From Algoriphagus pacificus (GTDB taxonomy: Bacteria; Bacteroidota; Bacteroidia; Cytophagales; Cyclobacteriaceae): 64,000 bases of DNA. Shown one piece after another: positions 10,601-17,763 of the stretch. How positions within the stretch are numbered: position 1 is the stretch's first letter; every line of letters starts with the position of its first letter. The notes below the pieces were generated by a model. That model saw only the letters and a program-made list of their open reading frames with translations. It did not search any database and had not been told where the DNA came from. The DNA lies in contig NZ_JAFKCU010000001.1 in the NCBI RefSeq assembly GCF_017254845.1, positions 372,001 through 436,000 on the forward strand. Direction: 5' to 3'. A program made the position numbers and the translations under genes.

Positions 10601-11965
10601 CGCTATCTTTATAAGATGATCTGGATCCCTTTCCTCCAAAGCCCCTTCTCTAGGTTCAAAAACCACGTTCTCAATATCAATTTCATCTTTAAAGGATGAA
10701 ACACTGATTTTATCTCCTTTGATTAAATGAATCTCGTCAGAGAGGTATAGACTTGCATTTCTTATCTCCATTGAGGCATCTTCTCCATAGAAAAACTGAT
10801 TTTTCTTCAATTCTTCATCATCTCCTAAATAAAACTCGATCATTTTAAAATCCAGGCCTTCAATATCGATCCTGTTTTTTAGCGTATCTATAGCATTTGA
10901 TGTGATGAATTTTCCATTATTAATAGCGAGTTCCGAAATAGAAATTGATTCAAGTAGCCCTTCAATTAATTCGTTTAAATCTCCCGTGGCAGCACTGTCT
11001 TTTTGAGTCTCAGCCATTCGCTCCACTTTGATGTCTGGGTTGTTCAAAACAATTTCATCAATTGCAACTCTCGAAGTCATGAATGCTTGGTTCAAATCCA
11101 CATTCCCAACCCTCAGTTCATCTAGCTCTACTGTATAGTAAGCTTTGCTCTCCTTAGTCTTATTGGGACTGAGGTAAAACTTTTTTATGTCCAGCTGATT
11201 CTCCAAAGAACTTACAAAAACCTTATCTGAATTGATCGAATGAACTCCATCTGGCAACGGGAAATTGACCTTCTCCAGCTCAAATTCAAAACCTCTTGCA
11301 TTAAAGGGAGCTTCCCACTCAGCTTGGGTGGTCAAATTGATGTCTTTAATTAAAAGCCTGGTATTTTCCGCTTCCAAAGAATTTTCACTCAAAAAATTCA
11401 GGAAAAACAGGTCTGCATGGTTGATAGCAATCTCTCTAATCACCAAAGCATTGATTTTCATCTTCTCAATACTTTTTTTGACTTCTGCTTCTAAAGCTTT
11501 TACGGGTGATTCCTTTTTAACTTTTAAAGAATCACTTTTCTTACCCTCCTGACCTTCAGGCAAATTAATGTTAAAATTAGGATTGTCGAATTCCAGCTTT
11601 CCTATGTAAAAAATATTATCAGAAAAGCTGTACCATAAACTTTTAAAAGCCAGTTCATCCAAGGAAAAATCAAATAAGGTTTGGCCAGGTTTGGCCACAA
11701 TCCCATCCACGGGTTTCATGATGATCCCATCCATGAAAACCCCGCGACGTAAAAGTGAAAAATTGATTCTATTGAATTCTACTACATAAACTTCTTCCGT
11801 CGCTTCATTGATCTTTCTTCTGGCCCAATTAGAAAGTAAAAGGTTGGATCCAAAGTAGACAATGAACTCCAAAAATAGTAACGCTAAAAAAACCACCATT
11901 CCCCACTTCAAAAGCTTCTTTCTGATGGGATGAGCCGATTTTGTATGATGAACTTCTTTAGACAT
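7619..11965 (-). CDS. AsmA-like / DUF748-type envelope protein with one N-terminal membrane anchor
   Basis: The 1448-residue protein has a basic N-terminus, one hydrophobic segment at about residues 20-42 (WGMVVFLALLFLEFIVYFG), and then a very long region of alternating beta strands with no further membrane helices. Units resembling IDSLSFSNGKIKYEN, LAIKDGRIKLFN and VDTVLVKDGIIRYQE recur, as is typical of AsmA/DUF748-type proteins. The last 200 residues (VEMGEFDLTSINNMVS followed by GKVTDGKWDF) resemble an AsmA C-terminal region. In proteobacteria such proteins are anchored in the inner membrane, span the periplasm and are linked to lipid transport or outer membrane assembly. The same role here is inference, and homology should be confirmed by structure prediction. 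The gene stands alone between a terminator and the tRNA-like genes. A TAnnTTTG-like -7 box (12012-12019, minus strand) lies upstream without a well-spaced -33 element. Confidence 0.65.
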   Translation of the reverse strand: MSKEVHHTKSAHPIRKKLLKWGMVVFLALLFLEFIVYFGSNLLLSNWARRKINEATEEVYVVEFNRINFSLLRRGVFMDGIIMKPVDGIVAKPGQTLFDFSLDELAFKSLWYSFSDNIFYIGKLEFDNPNFNINLPEGQEGKKSDSLKVKKESPVKALEAEVKKSIEKMKINALVIREIAINHADLFFLNFLSENSLEAENTRLLIKDINLTTQAEWEAPFNARGFEFELEKVNFPLPDGVHSINSDKVFVSSLENQLDIKKFYLSPNKTKESKAYYTVELDELRVGNVDLNQAFMTSRVAIDEIVLNNPDIKVERMAETQKDSAATGDLNELIEGLLESISISELAINNGKFITSNAIDTLKNRIDIEGLDFKMIEFYLGDDEELKKNQFFYGEDASMEIRNASLYLSDEIHLIKGDKISVSSFKDEIDIENVVFEPREGALEERDPDHLIKIALPKVELTEANLKLLYNEGKFEMNTMKLNSPKVEIVELRKKEADSTSNLSAKALLEGYLSDVKIGYFDLDNGQIQFKNEAGQRSDDIGFESFSLALEDVFFQPNSSRNISEFLFAKNVELSLDKYRLKLRDNLHEFLADNVTIDSKNSLLSIRGLTIKPENESQVQQILDAYGKSVILDVHIPEFRAEGFNVQAAFEEERLEIRQILIPAPEISMTRFRKKKTQTNTSNLESSGEIGSLLTSYFKEIAIDSLSFSNGKIKYENFSGKDNIGFQEDNLSLKLKGFYVNENGLEEKERTFFSEEIDLRLENYAFNLAGGNYIATTSGLGYNSLDQTILIDNLQLNPGDNLESKIALSLDLPQVAFRGVDIESFLFENKLDLNKLRVMGGEINLEIDRNYKKDSSRTRSDGKKALPKSIELIKIDSIEAVNSTLGINFRSGTTGAQSIKTDFDLDIQGFLFDSASNTREDLSGLFSTINLSLQDFSFALPDSMHTLKFSNVDVDNTVDATTFSNFQIVPKNTKGSPGNPIVAATIKSVLIQNNTLKEIQDTGIFDLSKITLNEPEIEVYLDSVKKESKVKSAKPKKADGLIQSILLQDLAIKDGRIKLFNKVTGPIDRLAFEGINFQLDDLNLDLLGDTKNVNPQLLLEKDLSLSLTNYHLMSDDSLSQVKIGKIRYLGNDLILDDVVFGPAVGRYNYLNQQGFQADAIDAMVKTVKLEKIDFDTYFSTKKLKAKRLIFDSLELDVFRDKRLPLKEGVYKPMPQALLRSAAIDVEIDTVLVKDGIIRYQEFAPKAMLPGSIYFGDLNLAMTPFIMTKEGEEYPVMSTDLFATTKLMGEGDVVLNGKLFYEYPYPMDIEVEMGEFDLTSINNMVSRGVFVKVLEGKVTDGKWDFTVDDEIAQGKMNFHYEDLKIEFLDSLTLERGTGKLNLLTFLANTFTKNSNPRKFFNNTVTSKIYYERDQSKFIFGGWWRATFSGLKGALGLGQAKVPRRKEEEE

Positions 11966-12035
11966 TCCTTAGAATTTTAGCCTAAAATAGGAAATTAGAG
12001 CCATATCCTAACAAAAATAAATAGGTGTGGAAATG

Positions 12036-12065
12036 AAAATAGCAGCCCAAATGAGCTGCTATTTT
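12036..12065 (-). terminator. Terminator hairpin after tRNA-like gene 1
   Basis: Perfect 11-bp inverted repeat, 12036-12046 with 12055-12065, and an 8-base loop. Read on the minus strand it begins only a few bases after the tRNA-like 3' end and finishes in a short T-run (CTATTTTC), which fits termination of that RNA. Confidence 0.7.
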
Positions 12066-12069
12066 TTTG

Positions 12070-12193
12070 CTGTAGGAGAAGGATTCGAACCTCCACGGGG
12101 CAGTTAGGCAATAGTCCGGTTTGAATTACGCTTTGTGCTGGGTTCCCCACCCCCGAGACAGGAGGGCTTGTCTGCCAATTTCAACACCCTACA
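12070..12193 (-). tRNA. tRNA-like RNA 1: cloverleaf with GUC anticodon and 55-nt variable region
   Basis: Read on the minus strand, every cloverleaf element is present. The acceptor stem is TGTAGGG/TCCTACA, with U1-A72 and a G7-U66 wobble. The D-stem is TTG/CAA, with a Leu-like D-loop AAATTGGCAGA that keeps G18-G19. The anticodon stem is CCCTC/GGGGG with loop CTGTCTC, placing the anticodon GUC at 12157-12159. The T-arm is GGAGG-TTCGAAT-CCTTC, keeping T54, T55, C56 and A58. G73 follows, and CCA is not encoded. Between the anticodon and T arms lie 55 bases that form an extended variable arm with a GGGG/CCCC base. GUC, G73, G2-C71 and C38 are aspartate identity elements, but normal tRNA-Asp has a short variable loop and a purine at 37, whereas this has U37. 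It may be an unusual tRNA-Asp, a regulatory tRNA mimic or a degenerate tRNA. Confidence 0.72.
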
Positions 12194-12601
12194 ATGATTA
12201 GAATAGGTTTTTAGGCTTGAGAGCAGAAATTCTGATGCAGGATTTTCAACAAAACTTATGAAAAATTGCATTTACTCAGATCATTTTCTTTTAAATGACT
12301 GCCCAAAATTAGAAATACCTGCCGTTTTTTAAAATTTTGACAAATTTTTCTTTTATTTTTTACAGATTATTTATTATTCGAGAATTTATTTAACGAATTC
12401 ATATTTAAGACTCAAAATTTCAATGGTTTATTATAAAATCCATAATATTTTCCGAAGAGCCAATAAAGCCATATTTAATTAGGCAAAGTGTCTAATAGGC
12501 CAAATCTAATGTAAGTACCTCAGAATCAATTAGACATAAAAAAAACCACGAAACAAAGTTTCATGGTTTTAGTCAATTAACAATAAACCCAAAATAACCT
12601 G
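12194..12601. other. Spacer between the two tRNA-like genes
   Basis: About 400 AT-rich bases with no open frame of note. The only clear element is the terminator at 12538-12570, which belongs to tRNA-like gene 2. A TAAGTTTTG sequence on the minus strand (about 12250-12258) resembles a -7 box with one extra base, but I see no well-placed -33 element, so the promoter of gene 1 remains undefined. Confidence 0.5.
12538..12570 (-). terminator. Rho-independent terminator after tRNA-like gene 2
   Basis: Inverted repeat 12542-12554 with 12558-12570, 13 bp, AAA loop. The single irregular pair is a G-U wobble in the minus-strand RNA but a C-A mismatch in the plus-strand RNA. The eight A residues at 12538-12545 give a U-tract only on the minus strand. 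Both facts point to minus-strand use, downstream of tRNA-like gene 2. Confidence 0.85.
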
Positions 12602-12726
12602 CTGTAGGAGAAGGATTCGAACCTCCACGGAGTAGTTAGGCAAATTTACGAGCTCGCTAAATGCTTTATCCTATGACCTCCACCCCCGAGACAGGAGGGC
12701 TTGTCTGCCAATTTCAACATCCTACA
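12602..12726 (-). tRNA. tRNA-like RNA 2: cloverleaf with GUC anticodon and 56-nt variable region
   Basis: This is the second copy, in the same orientation and 408 bases from the first. From acceptor to anticodon arm it differs from copy 1 at one base: pair 7-66 is A-U here and G-U in copy 1. The T-arm and acceptor 3' half are identical. The anticodon GUC is at 12690-12692. The variable region has the same plan but a different core: its basal stem is GGAG/CTCC instead of GGGG/CCCC, and a second stem is TAG/CTA instead of CAG/CTG, both compensatory changes. The shared segments AAAGC and GCCTAACT flank a hairpin core, GCATTTA pairing with TAAATTTGC, that has no similarity to copy 1. A good promoter lies upstream and a terminator downstream, so it appears to be an independent, expressed RNA gene. 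The amino acid, if any, is unknown. Confidence 0.75.
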
Positions 12727-12765
12727 GTATGTGTCAGAAGAGATCTTTTATCTCTGTTGATGATT

Positions 12766-12798
12766 CAAATATAGGGAGGTCAAGACGATTATTGCAAA
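12766..12798 (-). promoter_or_regulatory. Bacteroidota-type promoter of tRNA-like gene 2
   Basis: On the minus strand, TTTG (12795-12798) is followed after 21 bases by TATATTTG (12766-12773). Both boxes match the TTTG / TAnnTTTG consensus exactly and the spacing is typical. Transcription would begin near 12760, leaving a leader of roughly 33 bases before the mature tRNA-like 5' end. Confidence 0.65.
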
Positions 12799-13008
12799 TT
12801 ATCTAAAAAATAAACTTAATTTTTACAGTATTTTTAATGGAAACGATTGAAAAATATCTATTCGGTAATTTGAAGAGTAAATAGAGTAATAATTTTAACG
12901 ATTTTTCAATGGAAGGATAAAGAATTACTAAATCAGCATCAAAATGTATTGAAAAATGATTTTTTTTCAATAAAAAGGCGATTTTATTGATTATTTGATC
13001 AGTAAAAA

Positions 13009-14043
13009 TTATTCAAAATTGACATATGACTCCCATTTTTCTAATACAGCGGCAAAGTCTGAAGGTAAAGGAACTTCATAATACACCTTTTCTTTGGTAA
13101 TAGGATGAATAAAGCCCAAAGACATTGCATGTAAGGCCTGTCTTGGCATTAAGTCAAAACAATTCTGAACAAAAGTCTTGTATTTAGAAAATTGTGTTCC
13201 CTTTCGAATCTTATCTCCCCCGTACATTGCATCATTAAATAAGGGATGTCCCAAGTATTTCATATGGGCTCTGATTTGATGTGTCCTTCCAGTCTCCAAA
13301 TTGCATTGAATCAAAGAAACATATCGCAATCTCTTAAGAACCTTCCAGTGAGTAACGGCATGCTTCCCCTGACTTCCATCCGGATACACATCCATAATTT
13401 TGCGGTTTTTCGCACTTCTTCCTACATGACCAGTAATTGTTCCTTCGTCCAATTCAGGTTCGCCCCAAACCAAAGCCAAGTAAGTCCTATCAATGGTGTG
13501 ATGAAAAAACTGAGCCGCCAAATGGGTCATGACCTCTTCAGTTTTAGCAATCACCAATAAACCAGAAGTATCCTTATCAATTCTATGAACCAAGCCCGGT
13601 CTTCCCACATTTCCCTTCATTTCCGGGAGATTCTCAAAATGATAAACCAAGCCATTAACCAAAGTTCCCGACCAATTACCATGAGCTGGGTGGACAACCA
13701 TCCCTGGAGGCTTATTAACAATCATCAGGTATTGGTCCTCAAAAACAATATCCAATGCAATATTCTCAGAATAAACTTCTGTTTCCTTGGGAGGACTTTC
13801 CAGCATTACCTTGATCTCATCTTGCGGCTTGATCTTGTAATTTGATTTGGTGGGCTTCCCATTCACCAATACGGAACCTAAGTCTATTGCACGCTGCACT
13901 TTGTTTCGTGTAGCATTTGCAATTTTATCACTTAAGAACTTATCAATTCTGGTTAATGTCTGGCCTTTATCTACAGTGAGGCTGTAATGCTCAAACAATT
14001 CAACTTCATCGTCCTCAAAGTCTTCCTCTGGAATATTACTCAT
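13009..14043 (-). CDS. RluA-family 23S rRNA pseudouridine synthase (RluD-like)
   Basis: The 344-residue protein has an N-terminal S4 RNA-binding domain (about residues 28-85) and a pseudouridine synthase domain. Its catalytic motif HRIDKDTSG lies at residues 153-161, with D156 as the expected nucleophile. The C-terminal motif GRTHQIRAHMKYLGHPLFND is also typical. Family members isomerise specific uridines in 23S rRNA, or in tRNA for some, in the cytoplasm. The S4 domain and length favour the RluC/RluD branch over RluA, but the exact target cannot be read from sequence. The gene is divergent from the ACC deaminase-like gene, with 56 bases between starts. A perfect TAnnTTTG box on the minus strand (14048-14055) lies only four bases before the ATG, so a leaderless mRNA is possible but unproven. 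Confidence 0.93.
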   Translation of the reverse strand: MSNIPEEDFEDDEVELFEHYSLTVDKGQTLTRIDKFLSDKIANATRNKVQRAIDLGSVLVNGKPTKSNYKIKPQDEIKVMLESPPKETEVYSENIALDIVFEDQYLMIVNKPPGMVVHPAHGNWSGTLVNGLVYHFENLPEMKGNVGRPGLVHRIDKDTSGLLVIAKTEEVMTHLAAQFFHHTIDRTYLALVWGEPELDEGTITGHVGRSAKNRKIMDVYPDGSQGKHAVTHWKVLKRLRYVSLIQCNLETGRTHQIRAHMKYLGHPLFNDAMYGGDKIRKGTQFSKYKTFVQNCFDLMPRQALHAMSLGFIHPITKEKVYYEVPLPSDFAAVLEKWESYVNFE

Positions 14044-14099
14044 AGTACAAAAATAGGAGGATCAATCTTAACTTTACTAAAATCTTTGAATTCCCCGAA

Positions 14100-15023
14100 A
14101 TGCTTCAGGCAAACCCGATCTTCAATCAACCTCTAAACCATGATTTGTTTGACAAAAAACAAGTCCATGTTGAGATCAAAAGACTGGATCTGGTTCACCC
14201 TGAAGTATCCGGAAATAAATTTTATAAGCTTAAATACAATCTAGAGCAGGCAAAAAATCAAAATCTAGATACAGTGCTAACCTTTGGAGGAGCTTATTCC
14301 AATCATATTGCTGCCGTAAGTTCTGCAGCGAAGGCACTGGGTTTAAAATCAATTGGCATCATCAGAGGAGAGAAAATCCTCCCTTTGAACCCAACACTTC
14401 TTCATGCCGAAGCCAATGGAATGAATCTGCAATTCATCAGTAGGGAGGCATATCGTTCAAAAAATGAGAAAGATTTCCTAGAAAGCTTAAAAGAAGAATT
14501 CGGTTCTTTTTATGTGATTCCAGAGGGAGGAACAAATGAATTGGCTATAGCAGGTACCCAAGAAATTCTCACAGAGAATGATTCAGATTTTTCATATATA
14601 GTTTGCCCCATTGGTACCGGAGGGACTTTTTGTGGGCTGGCAAAAAGCATCAATACTGCTCAAGCTTTGATTGGGATTTCTGCTTTAAAAGGGGATTGGA
14701 TTTTTGAGGAAATGGAAGATCTATACAAAAAATACAAAATCGAACCAGAAGGTAGTTTCCAAATTGAAAATGAATATCATTTTGGGGGTTATGCAAAATC
14801 GACAGAAACCTTGATAGATTTTATTTGGGGCTTCTATGAGGATTTCCAAATTATATTAGATCCAATTTATACCGGGAAAATGGTCTATGCTATATGGGAA
14901 ATGATTGAAAAGGATCAATTTCCAAAAGGATCAAAAATTTTGCTTTTGCATACAGGTGGATTACAAGGAAATCAGGGTTTTACCGAAAGAACCGGCATCA
15001 AACTTCCACCTCTTTTAACGTAA
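14100..15023 (+). CDS. PLP-dependent ACC deaminase / D-cysteine desulfhydrase family enzyme
   Basis: The 307-residue protein has the fold-type II PLP signature. SGNKFYKLK near residues 37-45 carries the candidate PLP lysine (K40), GGAYSNHIAA follows at about residue 64, and a phosphate-binding glycine stretch (CPIGTGGTFCGLA) lies near residue 175. Family members deaminate 1-aminocyclopropane-1-carboxylate or break D-cysteine down to pyruvate, H2S and ammonia. In Bacteroidota without a plant partner the D-cysteine or related D-amino acid role is more likely, which is inference. It is slightly shorter than typical members (about 325-340). Its 3' end overlaps the convergent AlbA_2 gene by 26 bases, with no terminator between them. 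Confidence 0.88.
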   Translation: MLQANPIFNQPLNHDLFDKKQVHVEIKRLDLVHPEVSGNKFYKLKYNLEQAKNQNLDTVLTFGGAYSNHIAAVSSAAKALGLKSIGIIRGEKILPLNPTLLHAEANGMNLQFISREAYRSKNEKDFLESLKEEFGSFYVIPEGGTNELAIAGTQEILTENDSDFSYIVCPIGTGGTFCGLAKSINTAQALIGISALKGDWIFEEMEDLYKKYKIEPEGSFQIENEYHFGGYAKSTETLIDFIWGFYEDFQIILDPIYTGKMVYAIWEMIEKDQFPKGSKILLLHTGGLQGNQGFTERTGIKLPPLLT

Positions 15024-15642
15024 AATAATCATCTGATTCTTGTGGATGAATTTTGAGAACATTAGCCAAAACAAGTCTTACCAAGGTTTTTGAAGCTAAA
15101 AATTTTGGTATCCTCGCCAATTTAGAAAATTCCTTAAGTGTGATTTTCTCCTTTTCATTCAAGGCTTTTAAAAGTATCTCTTCCTTTCTGCCGTAAGTAA
15201 AAACCATATCCTTTGGCGATTTACTCCTTTTGAGAATTTCCCAAACTTCAATACTCGCTTGCACACTTCGGTCGGCAACTCTGATAAATGCCTGTCTTTT
15301 ATTCTGATACTTTAAATAATGTGGACGATTGCCACTTAGTTCAATTTTAAAAATTGCCACTCCTTTCTTAGGGTTCAGTGGAAGCGTAATTAAATCGTAT
15401 GATAACTCTGGAAAAATCAGCTCTTTGATCGCTTTCTCCATCACATAAACTTCTTCCTCAATAAATCGCTGTCCCGAAACGGTCCCATCATCATCTACCC
15501 CAATCATCAAAACCCCTCCGGCTGTATTGGCAAAAGCAATCAACTCCCGAACGATTTTATCTGGGTGTGCAGCTTTCTTTTTAAATTCAATTTTCAAACC
15601 CTCCCCTTTTGCGGCAAGGCTTTTTACTTCCTGAAGGGTCAT
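14998..15642 (-). CDS. Schlafen AlbA_2 domain protein (putative ATP/nucleic acid-binding)
   Basis: The 214-residue protein has an AlbA_2 (Schlafen-type) domain over about residues 10-130. Its hallmarks are EFKKK near residue 20, LIAFANTAGGVLMIGVDDDG around 35-54, and a following FIRVADRSVQA stretch. The C-terminal 60 residues look like a winged-helix segment (LKALNEKEKITLKEFSKLARI). Homologues are often annotated as ATP-binding or transcriptional regulators, and the biochemical role is poorly defined. It starts 17 bases after uvrB on the same strand and is probably co-transcribed with it, which hints at a nucleic-acid-related job (inference). Its end overlaps the convergent PLP enzyme gene by 26 bases. 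Confidence 0.82.
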   Translation of the reverse strand: MTLQEVKSLAAKGEGLKIEFKKKAAHPDKIVRELIAFANTAGGVLMIGVDDDGTVSGQRFIEEEVYVMEKAIKELIFPELSYDLITLPLNPKKGVAIFKIELSGNRPHYLKYQNKRQAFIRVADRSVQASIEVWEILKRSKSPKDMVFTYGRKEEILLKALNEKEKITLKEFSKLARIPKFLASKTLVRLVLANVLKIHPQESDDYFTLKEVEV

Positions 15643-15659
15643 GGTTTTTGATTTTCAAC

Positions 15660-17702
15660 TTATTTTCCCGGCCCTCGGGACAATTCTTCAAGTCTACCTT
15701 TTTGTGATTGCCATTCGTCTCTCAGTCTAGCAGCCTCCATAAAATTCAACTCCTTGGCTGCTTTTTCCATTTGCTTTTGTGTCTGAGCAATGAGTTTTTC
15801 CAACTTGTCCTTACTCAAATATTGAACTACCGGATCTGCTGCCATTACACTATCTCCAGGCATTGGCTCAGCATAAATTTTAGCATTTCTTTTTGAATCG
15901 GCAACCTTCGTTTGTCCCATGATCTTGTCTCTAGACTTGATCACCGTGGTTGGAGTGATTCCATGTTCCTCATTATAGGCCACTTGGAGAGCTCTTCTTC
16001 GCTTGGTCTCATCAATAGCCATTTTCATGGAAGGAGTAATTTTATCGGCATACATAATCACTCGGCCTTCTTGATTTCGAGCTGCTCTACCAATTGTCTG
16101 AACCAAGCTTCGCTCATTCCGAAGGAATCCTTCCTTATCTGCATCCAAAATAGCAACCAAAGAAACCTCAGGAAGATCCAAACCTTCCCTCAATAGGTTT
16201 ACTCCAACCAAAACATCAAAGATCCCCAACCGAAGTTCCCTTAAAATCTCCACTCTATCCAAAGTTTTGACTTCTGAGTGAATATAACGGGATTTTACAC
16301 CCGCTCTTTCCAAATACTTTTGGAGTTCCTCTGCCATTCTTTTGGTCAAAGTAGTCACTAGAACACGTGCTTCGGTTTTGATCGTCTGATCAATCTCTTC
16401 CAGCAAATCATCAATCTGATTTTGGCTTGGCCTAACATCTATCGTTGGATCCAATAAGCCCGTTGGACGAATAATCTGCTCCACTACAACACCTTCCGTC
16501 AAGCTAAGTTCGTAATCTGCCGGTGTTGCGGAGACATAGACCACTTGATTGGTGAGCTGCTCAAATTCCTCAAACTTCAAAGGTCTGTTATCCAAAGCTG
16601 AAGGCAGTCTAAAACCAAAATCTACCAGATTGACTTTTCTGGAACGGTCTCCACCCCACATAGCCCGAACCTGCGGCACAGTCACATGACTTTCATCGAT
16701 CACTAATAAAAAATCGTCCGGGAAATAATCAATAAGGCAGAAAGGTCTATCGCCAGGTTTCCTGCGGTCAAAATAACGTGAATAATTCTCTACTCCTGAG
16801 CAATAACCCAGCTCTCGAATCATTTCTAAGTCAAACTCTGTTCGTTCCTGCAGCCTTTTCGCCTCCAAAAACTTTCCTTCCTTTTCAAAGAAATTCACTT
16901 GATCCACCATATCATGTTGGATTTCATGAATCGCTGTTTGCAAAGTGTCTTTTCCAGTTACAAATAGGTTTGCTGGGAAAATAGAAATGATCTTTTCGTC
17001 ATTTAATTTTTTCCCGGAAATAGGATCGATTCGCTGAATTGCTTCAATCTCATCTCCCCAGAAAAATATACGATAGCCCCAATCGGCATATGCCACAAAG
17101 ATGTCAACTGTATCTCCTTTGACTCGAAAAGTACCATGAGTCAGATCATGCTGAGTACGGCTGTATAAAATATCTACCAGTTTGAAAAGCAGTTGATTTC
17201 TGGGAATTCTGTCTCCTTCCTGAAGTCGAATCACATTTTTGCCAAATTCCACAGGGTTTCCTATACCATAAATACAGGAAACAGAGGCAACCACAATTAC
17301 ATCTCTTCTCCCGGTAAGCAAACTGGAACTGGCACTTAATCTAAGTTTTTCGATTTCCTCATTGATGGATAGATCCTTTTCTATATAGGTCCCTGAACTT
17401 GGAATAAATGCCTCTGGCTGATAATAATCGTAATATGAAATAAAATATTCGACAGCATTCTCAGGAAAAAACTGTTTGAACTCACCATAAAGCTGTGCTG
17501 CCAAAGTCTTGTTATGGCTCAAAATCAAAGTAGGTTTTTGAACCTCTTGGATTAAGTTGGCGATGGTAAATGTTTTTCCAGAACCTGTTACTCCCAGTAA
17601 AACCTGAGCTTTTTCACCTGATTCAACCCCCTCAGTCAATTTCTTGATTGCGGTAGGCTGATCCCCTGTGGGCTGATATTCTGAAGTTAATTTAAATTCC
17701 AT
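15660..17702 (-). CDS. uvrB: Excinuclease ABC subunit UvrB
   Basis: The 680 residues match the usual UvrB length. Motifs in order are the Walker A GVTGSGKT (residues 37-44), the [12 protein letters not shown] and TYIEKD region of the beta-hairpin that clamps DNA, and [13 protein letters not shown]. Helicase motifs [14 protein letters not shown] and QTIGRAARN follow, with a C-terminal UVR domain ([20 protein letters not shown]) that contacts UvrC. UvrB receives damaged DNA from UvrA, verifies the lesion and recruits UvrC for dual incision in nucleotide excision repair. It is the second gene of a possible minus-strand unit: the DUF4105 gene ends 61 bases upstream and the AlbA_2 gene begins 17 bases downstream. 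Confidence 0.98.
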   Translation of the reverse strand: MEFKLTSEYQPTGDQPTAIKKLTEGVESGEKAQVLLGVTGSGKTFTIANLIQEVQKPTLILSHNKTLAAQLYGEFKQFFPENAVEYFISYYDYYQPEAFIPSSGTYIEKDLSINEEIEKLRLSASSSLLTGRRDVIVVASVSCIYGIGNPVEFGKNVIRLQEGDRIPRNQLLFKLVDILYSRTQHDLTHGTFRVKGDTVDIFVAYADWGYRIFFWGDEIEAIQRIDPISGKKLNDEKIISIFPANLFVTGKDTLQTAIHEIQHDMVDQVNFFEKEGKFLEAKRLQERTEFDLEMIRELGYCSGVENYSRYFDRRKPGDRPFCLIDYFPDDFLLVIDESHVTVPQVRAMWGGDRSRKVNLVDFGFRLPSALDNRPLKFEEFEQLTNQVVYVSATPADYELSLTEGVVVEQIIRPTGLLDPTIDVRPSQNQIDDLLEEIDQTIKTEARVLVTTLTKRMAEELQKYLERAGVKSRYIHSEVKTLDRVEILRELRLGIFDVLVGVNLLREGLDLPEVSLVAILDADKEGFLRNERSLVQTIGRAARNQEGRVIMYADKITPSMKMAIDETKRRRALQVAYNEEHGITPTTVIKSRDKIMGQTKVADSKRNAKIYAEPMPGDSVMAADPVVQYLSKDKLEKLIAQTQKQMEKAAKELNFMEAARLRDEWQSQKGRLEELSRGPGK

Positions 17703-17763
17703 GGTTTAATCTTAGCTTTTCCAACACGCAAACACATACGAAAAGTTTAAAATCATCGAGATA

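Noticed and set aside
12070-12193. Calling the tRNA-like genes ordinary tRNA-Leu on the basis of the D-loop
   Set aside because: The 7-base loop between CCCTC and GGGGG gives GUC, not a Leu anticodon, and the variable region is far longer than in tRNA-Leu.
12968-12989. Hairpin CAATAAAA/TTTTATTG after the RluA-family gene as a terminator
   Set aside because: The stem is almost entirely A-T and on the minus strand it is followed by A residues rather than T residues.
14048-14055. Perfect TAnnTTTG box on the minus strand just before the RluA-family start as a firm promoter
   Set aside because: No well-spaced TTTG is present and transcription would begin at about the start codon, so I mention it only in the gene entry.
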